64,000 bases of DNA from JANQKX01 sp039028695 (GTDB lineage: Bacteria > Pseudomonadota > Alphaproteobacteria > Kiloniellales > Kiloniellaceae): the NCBI GenBank assembly GCA_039028695.1, contig JBCCHN010000004.1:28647-92646 (forward strand). The letters are read 5' to 3'. This document shows positions 44,271-52,947 of this stretch, one piece after another. The notes beneath the pieces were generated by a model. The model ran no database searches. It saw nothing but the letters and a program-made list of their open reading frames with translations, and had not been told where the DNA came from. The stretch's first letter is position 1. The number at the start of each line of letters is the position of its first letter. The translations under genes were made by a program, and so were the position numbers.

Positions 44271-46589
44271 GTGCCGCGTTGGCGAATAGGTTTGACCGCC
44301 ATCCTGTTGGTAATTATGGCCACCTTGGGATCCGGAAAGGGTCGCGAGGCTTTGGCTCAATCCATCTCCTCGGGTGGCATCATCAATGAAATCAGGGTCG
44401 AGGGCACCCAACGCATCGAGCCGGAAAGTGTGCGATCCTATATGCGGGTCAACCCGGGCGATCCCTTTGATTTGCAGCGTCTTGATCAAAGCCTAAAAGG
44501 TATATTTGCCACAGGACTGTTCTCCGACGTGACCCTGCGGCGGGAGGGAGATGCCCTCATTGTGGTGGTGGTGGAAAATCCAATCATCAATCGCATCGCC
44601 TTTGAGGGCAATCAGCGCATCGAAGACGACACCTTGGAGGCCGAAGCGCAATTGCGGCCCCGCGTGGTCTACACGCGAACCAAGGTTCAAAATGATGTAC
44701 AGCGAATTTTGGAAGTCTATCGACGCTCGGGACGATATGCCGCGACGGTCGATCCAAAGATTATCGAGCTGGATCAAAACCGAGTGGACCTGGTCTTTGA
44801 GATTTACGAAGGTCCTTTGACCACAATTAATTCGATAAATTTCATCGGCAACACGGAATTTTCCGATGGGACGCTGAGGGACGAAATTTCGACCGCTGAA
44901 TATACTTTTTGGAATATCCTATCGACGACAGATACCTATGACCCCGATCGACTGGCCTTCGACCGAGAACTATTGAGGCGCTTTTATCTGAGCGAGGGCT
45001 ATGCGGATTTTCGTGTTTTATCAGCGGTTGCCGAACTAACCCCGGACCGGGAGGGGTTTATTGTCACCTTCACTGTGGATGAGGGGCCAAGATATGAATT
45101 CGGCGATGTGGCCATTGTCACTTCTTTGCAAAACTTGGACCCGGAAGAGCTGCGAGACGATCTGGATATTGAGGCCGGTGATTGGTACGACGCTGAGGCA
45201 ATCCAAGATGCTGTCGACGTCCTCAATGAAGCTGTTGGGAACTTGGGGTTCGCCTTTGTGGATATTCGCACCCAAGCCGATCGGGATCGCGAAAACTTAA
45301 AAATCGATATCACTTTTGACATCCAAGAAGGCCCGAAGGTATTTGTGGAGCGGATTCAAATCGAGGGTAACGTTCGTACCCTGGATAAGGTGATTCGCCG
45401 CGAATTCCGTCTTGTTGAAGGCGATGCTTTCAATTCGGCCCGCCTGCGCCGTTCAAGGACGCGCATTCAAAACTTGGGCTTTTTTAGCTCGGTCGACGTG
45501 GAGACTTTGCCCGGCAGTCAGCCGGATCGCACGGTGATCCAAGCGACGGTGGAAGAACAATCCACCGGCGATTTGAGCTTTGGCGCCGGTTTTTCTACAG
45601 ACTCTGGTATCATCGGTAACGTGGGTATCAGAGAGCGCAACTTGTTGGGCCGCGGACAGGATTTGCGATTTAGCGCATCGCTGGCCGGGTCCGGCTCGGA
45701 AATTGATATCAGTTTTACCGAGCCCTATTTCCTGGGTCGCAACTTGGCGGCTGGTATCGATTTATTCAGAATTGTTAGCGACCAGAGCCAGTTTTCGTTC
45801 GAATCCGAACGCCTAGGCGGATCCTTGCGTGCTGGATTTGACCTAAGCGAAAATTTGCGCCAAGTCGTTCGCTATACGGCTGAGCAGCGTAAGATTAAAA
45901 ATGTCAACGAAGACGCTTCTTCTCTGGTGCAAGACGAAGAAGGAACAACTTTTCGCTCGGGTGTTTCGACGGAATTGACTTACGACACCCGGGATTCGCG
46001 GTTTGACACACGCGACGGATATGTGGTGGGCGGCTCAGCCGAATTTACCGGTTTGGGCGGCGATGTGAGTTTCTTTAAGGGCTCCTTGAATTCAGGTTAT
46101 TGGTATACTCTGGCCGATGAATGGACAATTAGTGTACGCGGCGAATACGGACAGATTGTCGGCTTGGGGCAGGATACCCGGGTAAGTGATCGCTTTTTTA
46201 TTGGGGGCACCAGCCCGCGCGGTTTTGAGTTTGCCGGCATCGGCCCTCGGGACCTACGCTCCGATGATCCGGTTGGTGGCAAGCAGTTCTATACAGGTAG
46301 CCTGCAGCTCAGCTTTCCGTTAGGCCTGCCTTCCGAATTCGACGTGCGTGGACGCCTTTTCACCGATATCGGATCCGCTTGGGGTTGGGACGGTAACTTG
46401 GCGCCCCCACCGCCAGGTGAGCCTGCCGACGAAATTCTTGACTCTGTGAAACCGCGCATATCCGTGGGAACCGGATTTTCATGGGACTCACCCTTTGGCC
46501 CGGTTATAGTGGATTTGGGCTTTGCCGTGGTAAAAGAAGACTTCGACAAAACTGAAATATTAAGCTTCAGCTTTGGCACACAGTTCTAG
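44271..46589 (+). CDS. bamA: Outer membrane protein assembly factor BamA
   Basis: Central pore of the beta-barrel assembly machine. A signal peptide (RIGLTAILLVIMATLGSG, cleaved about after ALAQS) is followed by five POTRA domains (about residues 35-410; for example INEIRVEGTQRIEPESV) and a C-terminal barrel with the conserved loop FIGGTSPRGFEFAG and a terminal Phe (FSFGTQF). GTG 44271 is preferred over an in-frame TTG at 44256 because GGAGAGGGA lies just before it; 772 residues. Confidence 0.96.
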   Translation: MPRWRIGLTAILLVIMATLGSGKGREALAQSISSGGIINEIRVEGTQRIEPESVRSYMRVNPGDPFDLQRLDQSLKGIFATGLFSDVTLRREGDALIVVVVENPIINRIAFEGNQRIEDDTLEAEAQLRPRVVYTRTKVQNDVQRILEVYRRSGRYAATVDPKIIELDQNRVDLVFEIYEGPLTTINSINFIGNTEFSDGTLRDEISTAEYTFWNILSTTDTYDPDRLAFDRELLRRFYLSEGYADFRVLSAVAELTPDREGFIVTFTVDEGPRYEFGDVAIVTSLQNLDPEELRDDLDIEAGDWYDAEAIQDAVDVLNEAVGNLGFAFVDIRTQADRDRENLKIDITFDIQEGPKVFVERIQIEGNVRTLDKVIRREFRLVEGDAFNSARLRRSRTRIQNLGFFSSVDVETLPGSQPDRTVIQATVEEQSTGDLSFGAGFSTDSGIIGNVGIRERNLLGRGQDLRFSASLAGSGSEIDISFTEPYFLGRNLAAGIDLFRIVSDQSQFSFESERLGGSLRAGFDLSENLRQVVRYTAEQRKIKNVNEDASSLVQDEEGTTFRSGVSTELTYDTRDSRFDTRDGYVVGGSAEFTGLGGDVSFFKGSLNSGYWYTLADEWTISVRGEYGQIVGLGQDTRVSDRFFIGGTSPRGFEFAGIGPRDLRSDDPVGGKQFYTGSLQLSFPLGLPSEFDVRGRLFTDIGSAWGWDGNLAPPPPGEPADEILDSVKPRISVGTGFSWDSPFGPVIVDLGFAVVKEDFDKTEILSFSFGTQF

Positions 46590-47169
46590 GAAAATTTCGG
46601 GGTTCTGTTATCGCTACTCGGCGCTTGCCGTGGCTTTGATGACGATAGCCTTGTGGTTCCTATCCGAGAATGCGCTGCAGGCTCAGGACGAAGGGGCGGT
46701 CCGGATAGGGGTGATAGATATGCAACGGGTGCTCAGGGAATCTGTCGCAGTTTCCAATCTTTCCCAAACGGTGGAACAACGACGGGGCGACCTACGAACC
46801 GCCCAGCGCAAAAAGGAAGCGGAAATTCGCCGCGCCGATCAGGCATTGGCTAGAGAACGGTCAAACCTCGATCCGGATGCCTATACTCAAAGACGTCAAG
46901 AGTTACAAAGTCGAGCAACCGCCGAGCAAAGGAATTTCCAATCGGAAAAAAAGGATCTGGATCGCTTGTTTCGACAGGGGATGGCTCAAATTCAGCAAAC
47001 CTTGGTCCAGGCGGCCCAAGAAATTGCGGCGGAGCGGCGGCTTGATATCGTTTTGGACAAAGCCACAGTGGTCCTCGTGCGCCCGGAGTTTGAGATTACT
47101 GACGACGCCATCGCCTTGCTCAATAGCCGGATGCCCGAGGTGGAACTCGTGGGATTGGAGGGAGAGTAG
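46573..47169 (+). CDS. skp: OmpH/Skp family periplasmic chaperone
   Basis: Holds unfolded outer-membrane proteins in the periplasm for BamA. Signal-peptide-like N-terminus (SALAVALMTIALWFL, ALQAQ cleavage), then IGVIDMQRVLRESVAV and a long charged coiled coil rich in Arg, Gln and Glu. The start is uncertain: a TTG at 46573 lies inside the bamA end without a ribosome site; GTG 46630 and ATG 46639 would shorten or remove the basic n-region. 198 residues from the TTG. Confidence 0.88.
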   Translation: MAHSSRKISGFCYRYSALAVALMTIALWFLSENALQAQDEGAVRIGVIDMQRVLRESVAVSNLSQTVEQRRGDLRTAQRKKEAEIRRADQALARERSNLDPDAYTQRRQELQSRATAEQRNFQSEKKDLDRLFRQGMAQIQQTLVQAAQEIAAERRLDIVLDKATVVLVRPEFEITDDAIALLNSRMPEVELVGLEGE

Positions 47170-47171
47170 CT

Positions 47172-48191
47172 ATGGCGGATCCACGCTTTTTTACCTCGGC
47201 AGGCCCCTTCACGCTGGCGCAGATCGCCGAAATCGGTGCGGGCGAAATTGGTCCGGGCGGAGATCCAGAGTTGGTCTTGGAGGACGTGGCACCGCTGGAT
47301 GGGGCCGGACCCCGGGATTTGAGTTTTCTCGATAACAAGCGTTATGTAGAGGATTTCAGGCAAAGCGCGGCCGGTGCTTGCATTGTCGACCCAGATTATG
47401 CGGCTCAGGCGCCCGAGGGTATGGCGCTGGTGCTGTGCAAGCAGCCTTACATGGCTTATGCCAAGGTTGCCCAGGCCTTTTATCCCGCAGTCACTGCGTC
47501 GGCAAAGCAAGATGTAACCGCCGTTATTCATGAGACGGCCAAGATTGGTGAACAAGTATCCATTGGGCCCAATGTCGTTGTGGGAGCGCGTGCCTCGATC
47601 GGGCGCGGCTGCTCTATCGGGCCTAACAGCGTCGTCGGAGACGCCGTTGAGGTGGGCGATGGTACCGTCATTGGGGCAAATGTTACCTTAAGTCATTGTC
47701 TTATAGGAAATAATTGCCAAATTCATCCTGGTGTTCGCATTGGTACGCGAGGATTTGGCTTCGCCATGGATCCGCGTGGACACGTGGATGTACCGCAGCT
47801 CGGTCGGGTCATCTTGGAGGATTATGTCGAGGTCGGCGCCAATTCCACGATTGACCGGGGCGCTGGCCCGGATACAGTTGTGGGGCAGGGCTCCAAGATT
47901 GATAATCTTGTGCAAATCGGGCACAACGTTCAAATAGGGCGTGGTTGCGTGCTTGTGGCCCAGTCGGGAATTGCGGGCAGCACGGTTTTAGGGGACCATG
48001 TGGCCGTGGCGGCGCAGGCGGGTGTCGCCGGCCATTTGACGTTGGGGACCGGATCGAAAATCGGCGCGGCAAGCGGGGTGATGCGGGATGTCCCGGCGGG
48101 ACAGTCGGTCGCCGGTGCGCCCGCCATACCGGTTCGGGAGTTTTTCCGTCTTGTGGCTCATTGGCAGCGGCAAATTCGGGCGAAAGGGTAG
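47172..48191 (+). CDS. lpxD: UDP-3-O-acylglucosamine N-acyltransferase
   Basis: Third lipid A step, adding the N-linked hydroxyacyl chain. An N-terminal uridine-binding domain is followed by a left-handed beta-helix of hexapeptide repeats (IGPNVVVGARASIG, IGPNSVVGDAVEVG) and the catalytic region with QIGHNVQIGRG. 339 residues. Two bases after skp; fabZ starts three bases later. Confidence 0.97.
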   Translation: MADPRFFTSAGPFTLAQIAEIGAGEIGPGGDPELVLEDVAPLDGAGPRDLSFLDNKRYVEDFRQSAAGACIVDPDYAAQAPEGMALVLCKQPYMAYAKVAQAFYPAVTASAKQDVTAVIHETAKIGEQVSIGPNVVVGARASIGRGCSIGPNSVVGDAVEVGDGTVIGANVTLSHCLIGNNCQIHPGVRIGTRGFGFAMDPRGHVDVPQLGRVILEDYVEVGANSTIDRGAGPDTVVGQGSKIDNLVQIGHNVQIGRGCVLVAQSGIAGSTVLGDHVAVAAQAGVAGHLTLGTGSKIGAASGVMRDVPAGQSVAGAPAIPVREFFRLVAHWQRQIRAKG

Positions 48192-48194
48192 GCA

Positions 48195-48665
48195 ATGAAC
48201 GAAAAGGTGGGGGCCGAGGGTAGGGGAATGTCCGTTGATGTGATGGAGGTCATGAAAATGATCCCTCACCGCTATCCTTTTTTGATGATTGACCGGGTAG
48301 ATCACATAAAGCCCGATGAATCCGCCGTTGGCATCAAGAATGTTTCAATTAACGAACCCTTTTTTGTTGGGCATTTCCCGCGGCAACCGGTCATGCCGGG
48401 AGTGCTCATTGTTGAGTCCATGGCTCAAACAGCCGCGGTTTTGGTGGTGGAAACGCTAGAGGGGGCAGCGGCTGGCAAGTTGGTTTACTTCATGACCATC
48501 GAAGAAGCACGCTTTCGCCGGCCCGTTGTGCCGGGCGACCGGATGGAGATCTTTGTGGTTAAGGAGCGAAACCGGAGAAACGTCTGGAAATTCACCGGGC
48601 AAGCGAAAGTCGACGGTACCCTGGTTGCCGAGGCCAAGTTTTCAGCCATGATTATGGATGATTGA
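48195..48665 (+). CDS. fabZ: 3-hydroxyacyl-ACP dehydratase FabZ
   Basis: Hot-dog-fold dehydratase of fatty acid synthesis. Active-site segment IPHRYPFLMIDRV holds the His and GHFPRQPVMPGVLIVESMAQ the Glu. GAAAGGG before ATG 48195 supports this start; 156 residues. Its place between lpxD and lpxA links hydroxyacyl-ACP use in lipid A and fatty acid synthesis. Confidence 0.97.
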   Translation: MNEKVGAEGRGMSVDVMEVMKMIPHRYPFLMIDRVDHIKPDESAVGIKNVSINEPFFVGHFPRQPVMPGVLIVESMAQTAAVLVVETLEGAAAGKLVYFMTIEEARFRRPVVPGDRMEIFVVKERNRRNVWKFTGQAKVDGTLVAEAKFSAMIMDD

Positions 48666-49450
48666 TGGCTGATATTCATCCCAGCGCTGTTGTTAGTCCA
48701 GACTGTGAGCTGGGCGAGAATTGTCGGATCGGACCTTTTTGCGTGGTCGGCGCCGACGTATCCTTGGGGCAGGACGTCATTTTGCACAGCCACGTGGTCG
48801 TGGAGGGACGAACCCGAATTGGCGACCGCTGCGAGGTCTTTCCCTTCGCATCTATCGGGCATCGTCCCCAGGACCTGAAGTATAAGGGCGAGCCTTCGAC
48901 CATCGATATCGGCGCCGATAATGTGATCCGTGAGTACGTAACCATCAACCCCGGCACCGAAGGTGGAGCCATGACCACGAGGGTGGGAAGCGGTTGCCTT
49001 TTAATGGTGGGCGCACATGTGGCCCATGATTGTGCAATCGGCGATGGTGTCATCCTCGCTAATAATGTCACCCTAGCTGGTCATGTGACCGTGGAAGACC
49101 GGGTCATAATTGGTGGCCTTTCGGCCGTCCGACAGTTCGTGCGCATCGGTCACAATGCGATGATCGGGGGCATGTCAGGCGTCGAACATGATGTCATTCC
49201 CTTTGGTTTGGTCATGGGGGAGCGCGCATGGTTGCACGGCCTTAATCTGGTGGGCATGAAACGGGCGGGTATGAGCAGAGAGACGATGCAGCGCTTGAAC
49301 TCGGCCTTCGACAGCCTTTTTGGCGAGGAGGGTACCTTTGCCGAGCGGCGCAAAAAGGTGGCGGAACAATTTGGAGATGAGGACACTGTGGCCCAGATCC
49401 TCAAGTTTATAGAAGCGCAAATTTCCCGTGGCGTTCTTCAACCAAAATAA
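48665..49450 (+). CDS. lpxA: UDP-N-acetylglucosamine acyltransferase
   Basis: First lipid A step. Hexapeptide-repeat beta-helix (IGPFCVVGADVSLG), signature region INPGTEGGAMTTRVGSGCLL and AHDCAIGDG, then the helical C-terminal domain. ATG 48665 shares one base with the fabZ stop; 261 residues, normal. Confidence 0.97.
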   Translation: MADIHPSAVVSPDCELGENCRIGPFCVVGADVSLGQDVILHSHVVVEGRTRIGDRCEVFPFASIGHRPQDLKYKGEPSTIDIGADNVIREYVTINPGTEGGAMTTRVGSGCLLMVGAHVAHDCAIGDGVILANNVTLAGHVTVEDRVIIGGLSAVRQFVRIGHNAMIGGMSGVEHDVIPFGLVMGERAWLHGLNLVGMKRAGMSRETMQRLNSAFDSLFGEEGTFAERRKKVAEQFGDEDTVAQILKFIEAQISRGVLQPK

Positions 49451-49473
49451 TTATTGGGGGCGGACGGTGATCC

Positions 49474-50292
49474 GTGGCTAAAGTGGGCATCATCGCCGGC
49501 CGTGGCGATTTGCCGGCCACATTGGCCCGGTGCTGTGAAGCAAGCGGGCGCGCGGTATTTGTAATGGCTTTTGAGGGCCAAACGAATCCAGATCCCATTC
49601 GAAGCTTTGATCACGCTTGGGGTCGCTTAGGCGCAGCCGGTGAGGCGATACAACGCCTCAAATCTGAAGGGGTCACCCAGATTGTCATGGCCGGTGGTAT
49701 GACCCGCCCTAGCTTGGCCGAATTAAAACCTGATCTTTGGACCATAAGAGCCCTGAGCAAGCTGGGATTTTCCAGCCGTGGCGATGACGGCCTATTGGGC
49801 GGAATCGTAAAGCTCCTGGAATCCGAAGGCTTCGAGCTCATCGGGGCGGATGATATTTTACAGGGCTTGCTGGCGGAGTCGGGATGCTACGGGGCGCAAA
49901 GTCCAGACGAGCAAGCCCGTGACGATATTCAGCGTGGGGTCGAGGTGGCTCGTGCTCTCGGACAAGTGGATGTGGGTCAGGCGGTTGTCGTCCAGCAGGG
50001 ACTGGTCTTGGGGGTGGAGGCTGTCGAGGGAACCGACGCTCTTTTGACCCGATGCAAGACCTTGCGACGGGAAGGTCTTGGCGGGGTTTTAGTAAAGATG
50101 AAAAAGCCCAATCAAGAACGTCGGGTGGATTTACCCACCGTCGGCTTGGAGACGGTGGAAAGGGCCCATGAAGCTGGTTTGAGAGGTATCGCCGTCGAGG
50201 CTGGGGGGGCTTTGGTGTTGAATCGGGAAGGGGTTGCTCGTTTGGCCGATGCCAAGTCCATCTTCGTGATGGGCATTGCTCCGGATCCATGA
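49474..50292 (+). CDS. lpxI: UDP-2,3-diacylglucosamine pyrophosphatase LpxI
   Basis: Hydrolyses UDP-diacylglucosamine to lipid X. This is the DUF1009/LpxI type (KVGIIAGRGDLPATLARCCE, VMAGGMTRPSL, KPNQERRVDLPTVGLET), which replaces LpxH in alphaproteobacteria. GTG start at 49474; 272 residues. The last four bases overlap lpxB. Confidence 0.96.
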   Translation: MAKVGIIAGRGDLPATLARCCEASGRAVFVMAFEGQTNPDPIRSFDHAWGRLGAAGEAIQRLKSEGVTQIVMAGGMTRPSLAELKPDLWTIRALSKLGFSSRGDDGLLGGIVKLLESEGFELIGADDILQGLLAESGCYGAQSPDEQARDDIQRGVEVARALGQVDVGQAVVVQQGLVLGVEAVEGTDALLTRCKTLRREGLGGVLVKMKKPNQERRVDLPTVGLETVERAHEAGLRGIAVEAGGALVLNREGVARLADAKSIFVMGIAPDP

Positions 50293-51476
50293 CGGAAGAT
50301 CGAAAAGCGACCGGCCCTCTGATCTTCCTGATCGCCGGAGAACCGTCCGGCGACCAACTGGGCGCCCGTCTCATGGCGGCCCTTCAAGAACAAAGCGCTG
50401 AAGAAATCCGCTTCATGGGAATCGGCGGCCCTTTGATGGCGGAACAGGGGTTAAAAAGCCTTTTTCCCATCGAAGACTTTGCGGTGATGGGCATTTTTGA
50501 GGTGGTACCTCATATTGCTAAGATTTACCGCCGCGTGATGGCCACCATTGAGGCCGTTCAGATGGCCCGTCCGGCGGTGTTGGTGACCATTGACTCCCCC
50601 TCATTTTCATTACAGGTCAGCAAACGCCTCCAAGGGGAAGGCATTCCCTTGGTTCACTACGTAGCGCCATCGGTGTGGGCCTGGAAAGCCTGGCGGGCGA
50701 AAAAGATCTCGGACTATTTGGATTGCTTGCTCACGCTCTTGCCGTTTGAGCCACCGTACTTCGAAGCCCATGGCTTGAGGGCCGTCTTTGTCGGCCACCC
50801 GGTGGTGGAGCTGGAAGAGGCCATTCGAGAAAAGCAGGCTCGTCCGCGGGGAGCTTGTCGTGAAGAGCTCGGTTTGCCAGGTTGTGATCCCTTGCTGTGC
50901 CTCTTGCCTGGCAGTCGACGCGGCGAGGTCACCCGGCTGTTGCCGATATTTAAGGAAGTCGTAGAACGCTTGCAAGTAAACTTTCCGGGATTGGGGGTCG
51001 TTTTGCCCACGGTCTCAACGGTTGCCGAGGTACTAAAAAATGCCGTTCAAGAGTGGCGGGTGCCTGTCAAGGTGCTGCTTGGACAGGAAGCGAAGATGAC
51101 CGCCTATGCGTCGAGTGACCTGGCCATCGCCGCCTCGGGCACGGTTGCAGTTGAACTCGCCGTCGCCGGCCTGCCAGCGGTGATCGCTTATCGGGTGAAC
51201 CCCATCACGGCGCATTTGGCCAAACGTATTTTGAAAATCCGCCATGTGAGCTTGCCCAACATTTTGTTGGATCGAGAAGTCCAGCCGGAACTTTTGCAGT
51301 GGGATTGTACGTCTAAAAATATTGCCGCACAGAGCTTGAGTCTACTGAATGAAAAGCCATCTCGTGACGCGCAGATCAAGGCCTACGAAGAGGTCCGCGG
51401 AATATTGCGGCCTGGAAATATCTCGCCGAGCCATGCCGCTGCCCGTGAGATCTTAGCACTAATTCCGCGGAACTAA
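50289..51476 (+). CDS. lpxB: Lipid-A-disaccharide synthase
   Basis: GT19 glycosyltransferase joining lipid X to UDP-diacylglucosamine. FLIAGEPSGDQLGARLMAAL opens the protein; SVWAWKAWRAKKI and LLPGSRRGEVTRLLP are family motifs; YRVNPITAHLAKRIL is the membrane-association region. 395 residues. It ends four bases from the convergent gltA stop. Confidence 0.97.
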   Translation: MTEDRKATGPLIFLIAGEPSGDQLGARLMAALQEQSAEEIRFMGIGGPLMAEQGLKSLFPIEDFAVMGIFEVVPHIAKIYRRVMATIEAVQMARPAVLVTIDSPSFSLQVSKRLQGEGIPLVHYVAPSVWAWKAWRAKKISDYLDCLLTLLPFEPPYFEAHGLRAVFVGHPVVELEEAIREKQARPRGACREELGLPGCDPLLCLLPGSRRGEVTRLLPIFKEVVERLQVNFPGLGVVLPTVSTVAEVLKNAVQEWRVPVKVLLGQEAKMTAYASSDLAIAASGTVAVELAVAGLPAVIAYRVNPITAHLAKRILKIRHVSLPNILLDREVQPELLQWDCTSKNIAAQSLSLLNEKPSRDAQIKAYEEVRGILRPGNISPSHAAAREILALIPRN

Positions 51477-51480
51477 TCGC

Positions 51481-52788
51481 CTATCGCTGATCGAGGGGCG
51501 GGTAGGCCCGTTTCGTTTTGCCCGTATAGAGCTGTCGCGGACGGCTGATACGCTGGTGTGGGTCGGCAATCATTTCCCGCCATTGCGCTACCCAGCCCAC
51601 GGTTCGTGCCACGGCGAAGAGAACCGTGAACATGGAGGTCGGAAAGCCCATGGCCTTCAAGATGATCCCGGAGTAAAAATCAACATTCGGGAACAGCTTC
51701 TTTTCGGCAAAATAATCGTCTTCCAACGCAATGCGCTCTAGCTCCATGGCCAGATCCAACAAGGGGTCTTCGAGCCCCATTTCATGCAGGACTTCGTGGC
51801 AAGATTGACGCATTACCCCGGCGCGAGGATCGTAGTTTTTATAGACCCGGTGACCAAAACCCATGAGACGGAAGGGATCGCTTTTGTCCTTCGCGCGGGC
51901 AATGAATTCGGGGATGCGGTCCTTGCTGCCAATCTCTTGAAGCATTTGCAGCACCGCTTCATTGGCCCCGCCGTGGGCGGGTCCCCAAAGAGAAGCGATG
52001 CCGGCGGCGATGCAAGCAAAGGGATTGGCGCCACTGGAGCCAGCGATCCGGACCGTGGAGGTGGAGGCATTTTGCTCATGGTCCGCGTGGAGGATAAAGA
52101 TCCGATCCATGGCCCGCGCCATAACAGGGCTGACTTTATATTCCTCGCATGGCACGGAAAAGGTCATGTAGAGGAAGTTTTCAGCGTAGGACAGGTCATT
52201 GCGCGGATACACAAAAGGCTGACCGACGGAAAACTTGTAGGCCATCGCGGCAATTGTGGGCATCTTGGCGATCAGCCGGTGTGAGGCCACCAGGCGCTGT
52301 TGCGGATCGGTCACGTCGGTTGAATCGTGATAAAATGCCGAGAGGGCGCCCACGATGCCGACCATGATCGCCATGGGATGAGAATCCCGCCGGAAACCAC
52401 GGTAAAAGTAGGTCATCTGCTCATGCAGCATCGTGTGGTAGGTTATTGATTTTTCGAAAGATTTTTTCTCGTCAACTGTCGGCAATTCACCATAAAGCAG
52501 CAGGTAGCAAACCTCCATGAAATCACTGTGTTCGGCCAGATCCTCAATGGAGTAGCCCCGGTGCATGAGCACCCCTTCTTCTCCATCGATGTAGGTCAGG
52601 TTTGAATGACAACTGCCCGTGGAGGTAAAGCCCGGATCGAAGGTGAAGTAGCCCGTCTCGGCATAGAGTTTTCGCACATCAATGACTTTGGGCCCAATTG
52701 TCCCGGGCAGGATCGGCAGGTCGCAGGACTTGCCCGTAGCATGGTCGGTGAGTGTTACATAGTCATTGGATGTTTTATTGTCCGTCAT
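51481..52788 (-). CDS. gltA: Citrate synthase
   Basis: Condenses oxaloacetate and acetyl-CoA, entry to the TCA cycle. 435 residues, the hexameric Gram-negative type with the N-terminal extra domain. Catalytic residues lie in HADHEQNASTSTVR, GPAHGGANEAVL and GFGHRVYKNYDPRA. AGAGGG lies before the ATG and a sigma70-like promoter further upstream. Confidence 0.98.
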   Translation of the reverse strand: MTDNKTSNDYVTLTDHATGKSCDLPILPGTIGPKVIDVRKLYAETGYFTFDPGFTSTGSCHSNLTYIDGEEGVLMHRGYSIEDLAEHSDFMEVCYLLLYGELPTVDEKKSFEKSITYHTMLHEQMTYFYRGFRRDSHPMAIMVGIVGALSAFYHDSTDVTDPQQRLVASHRLIAKMPTIAAMAYKFSVGQPFVYPRNDLSYAENFLYMTFSVPCEEYKVSPVMARAMDRIFILHADHEQNASTSTVRIAGSSGANPFACIAAGIASLWGPAHGGANEAVLQMLQEIGSKDRIPEFIARAKDKSDPFRLMGFGHRVYKNYDPRAGVMRQSCHEVLHEMGLEDPLLDLAMELERIALEDDYFAEKKLFPNVDFYSGIILKAMGFPTSMFTVLFAVARTVGWVAQWREMIADPHQRISRPRQLYTGKTKRAYPPLDQR

Positions 52789-52829
52789 TCAGCCGACCCT
52801 CTATTCTCGCGTTGCTTTTACTGCGGCGC

Positions 52830-52858
52830 AGCATAAAGGCTCAGGCCCTTTGGATCAA
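52830..52858 (-). promoter_or_regulatory. Promoter of gltA
   Basis: Reading the minus strand, TTGATC (52858-52853) and TATGCT (52835-52830) are 17 bases apart, with the expected start point about 35 bases before the gltA ATG. Confidence 0.5.
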
Positions 52859-52872
52859 TCTTACAGATCATT

Positions 52873-52890
52873 GCCGCAGCCCCTTGCGGC
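52873..52890. other. Hairpin between gltX and gltA
   Basis: GCCGCA (52873-52878) and TGCGGC (52885-52890) form a perfect 6-bp stem with a 6-base loop. On the minus strand no T run follows, so it is not an obvious gltX terminator. Confidence 0.35.
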
Positions 52891-52947
52891 CCTTTTGCAA
52901 GACCGGTGGTCTAGTTACACCTAAAGTGGACGAGTCTTGTGAGGGCT

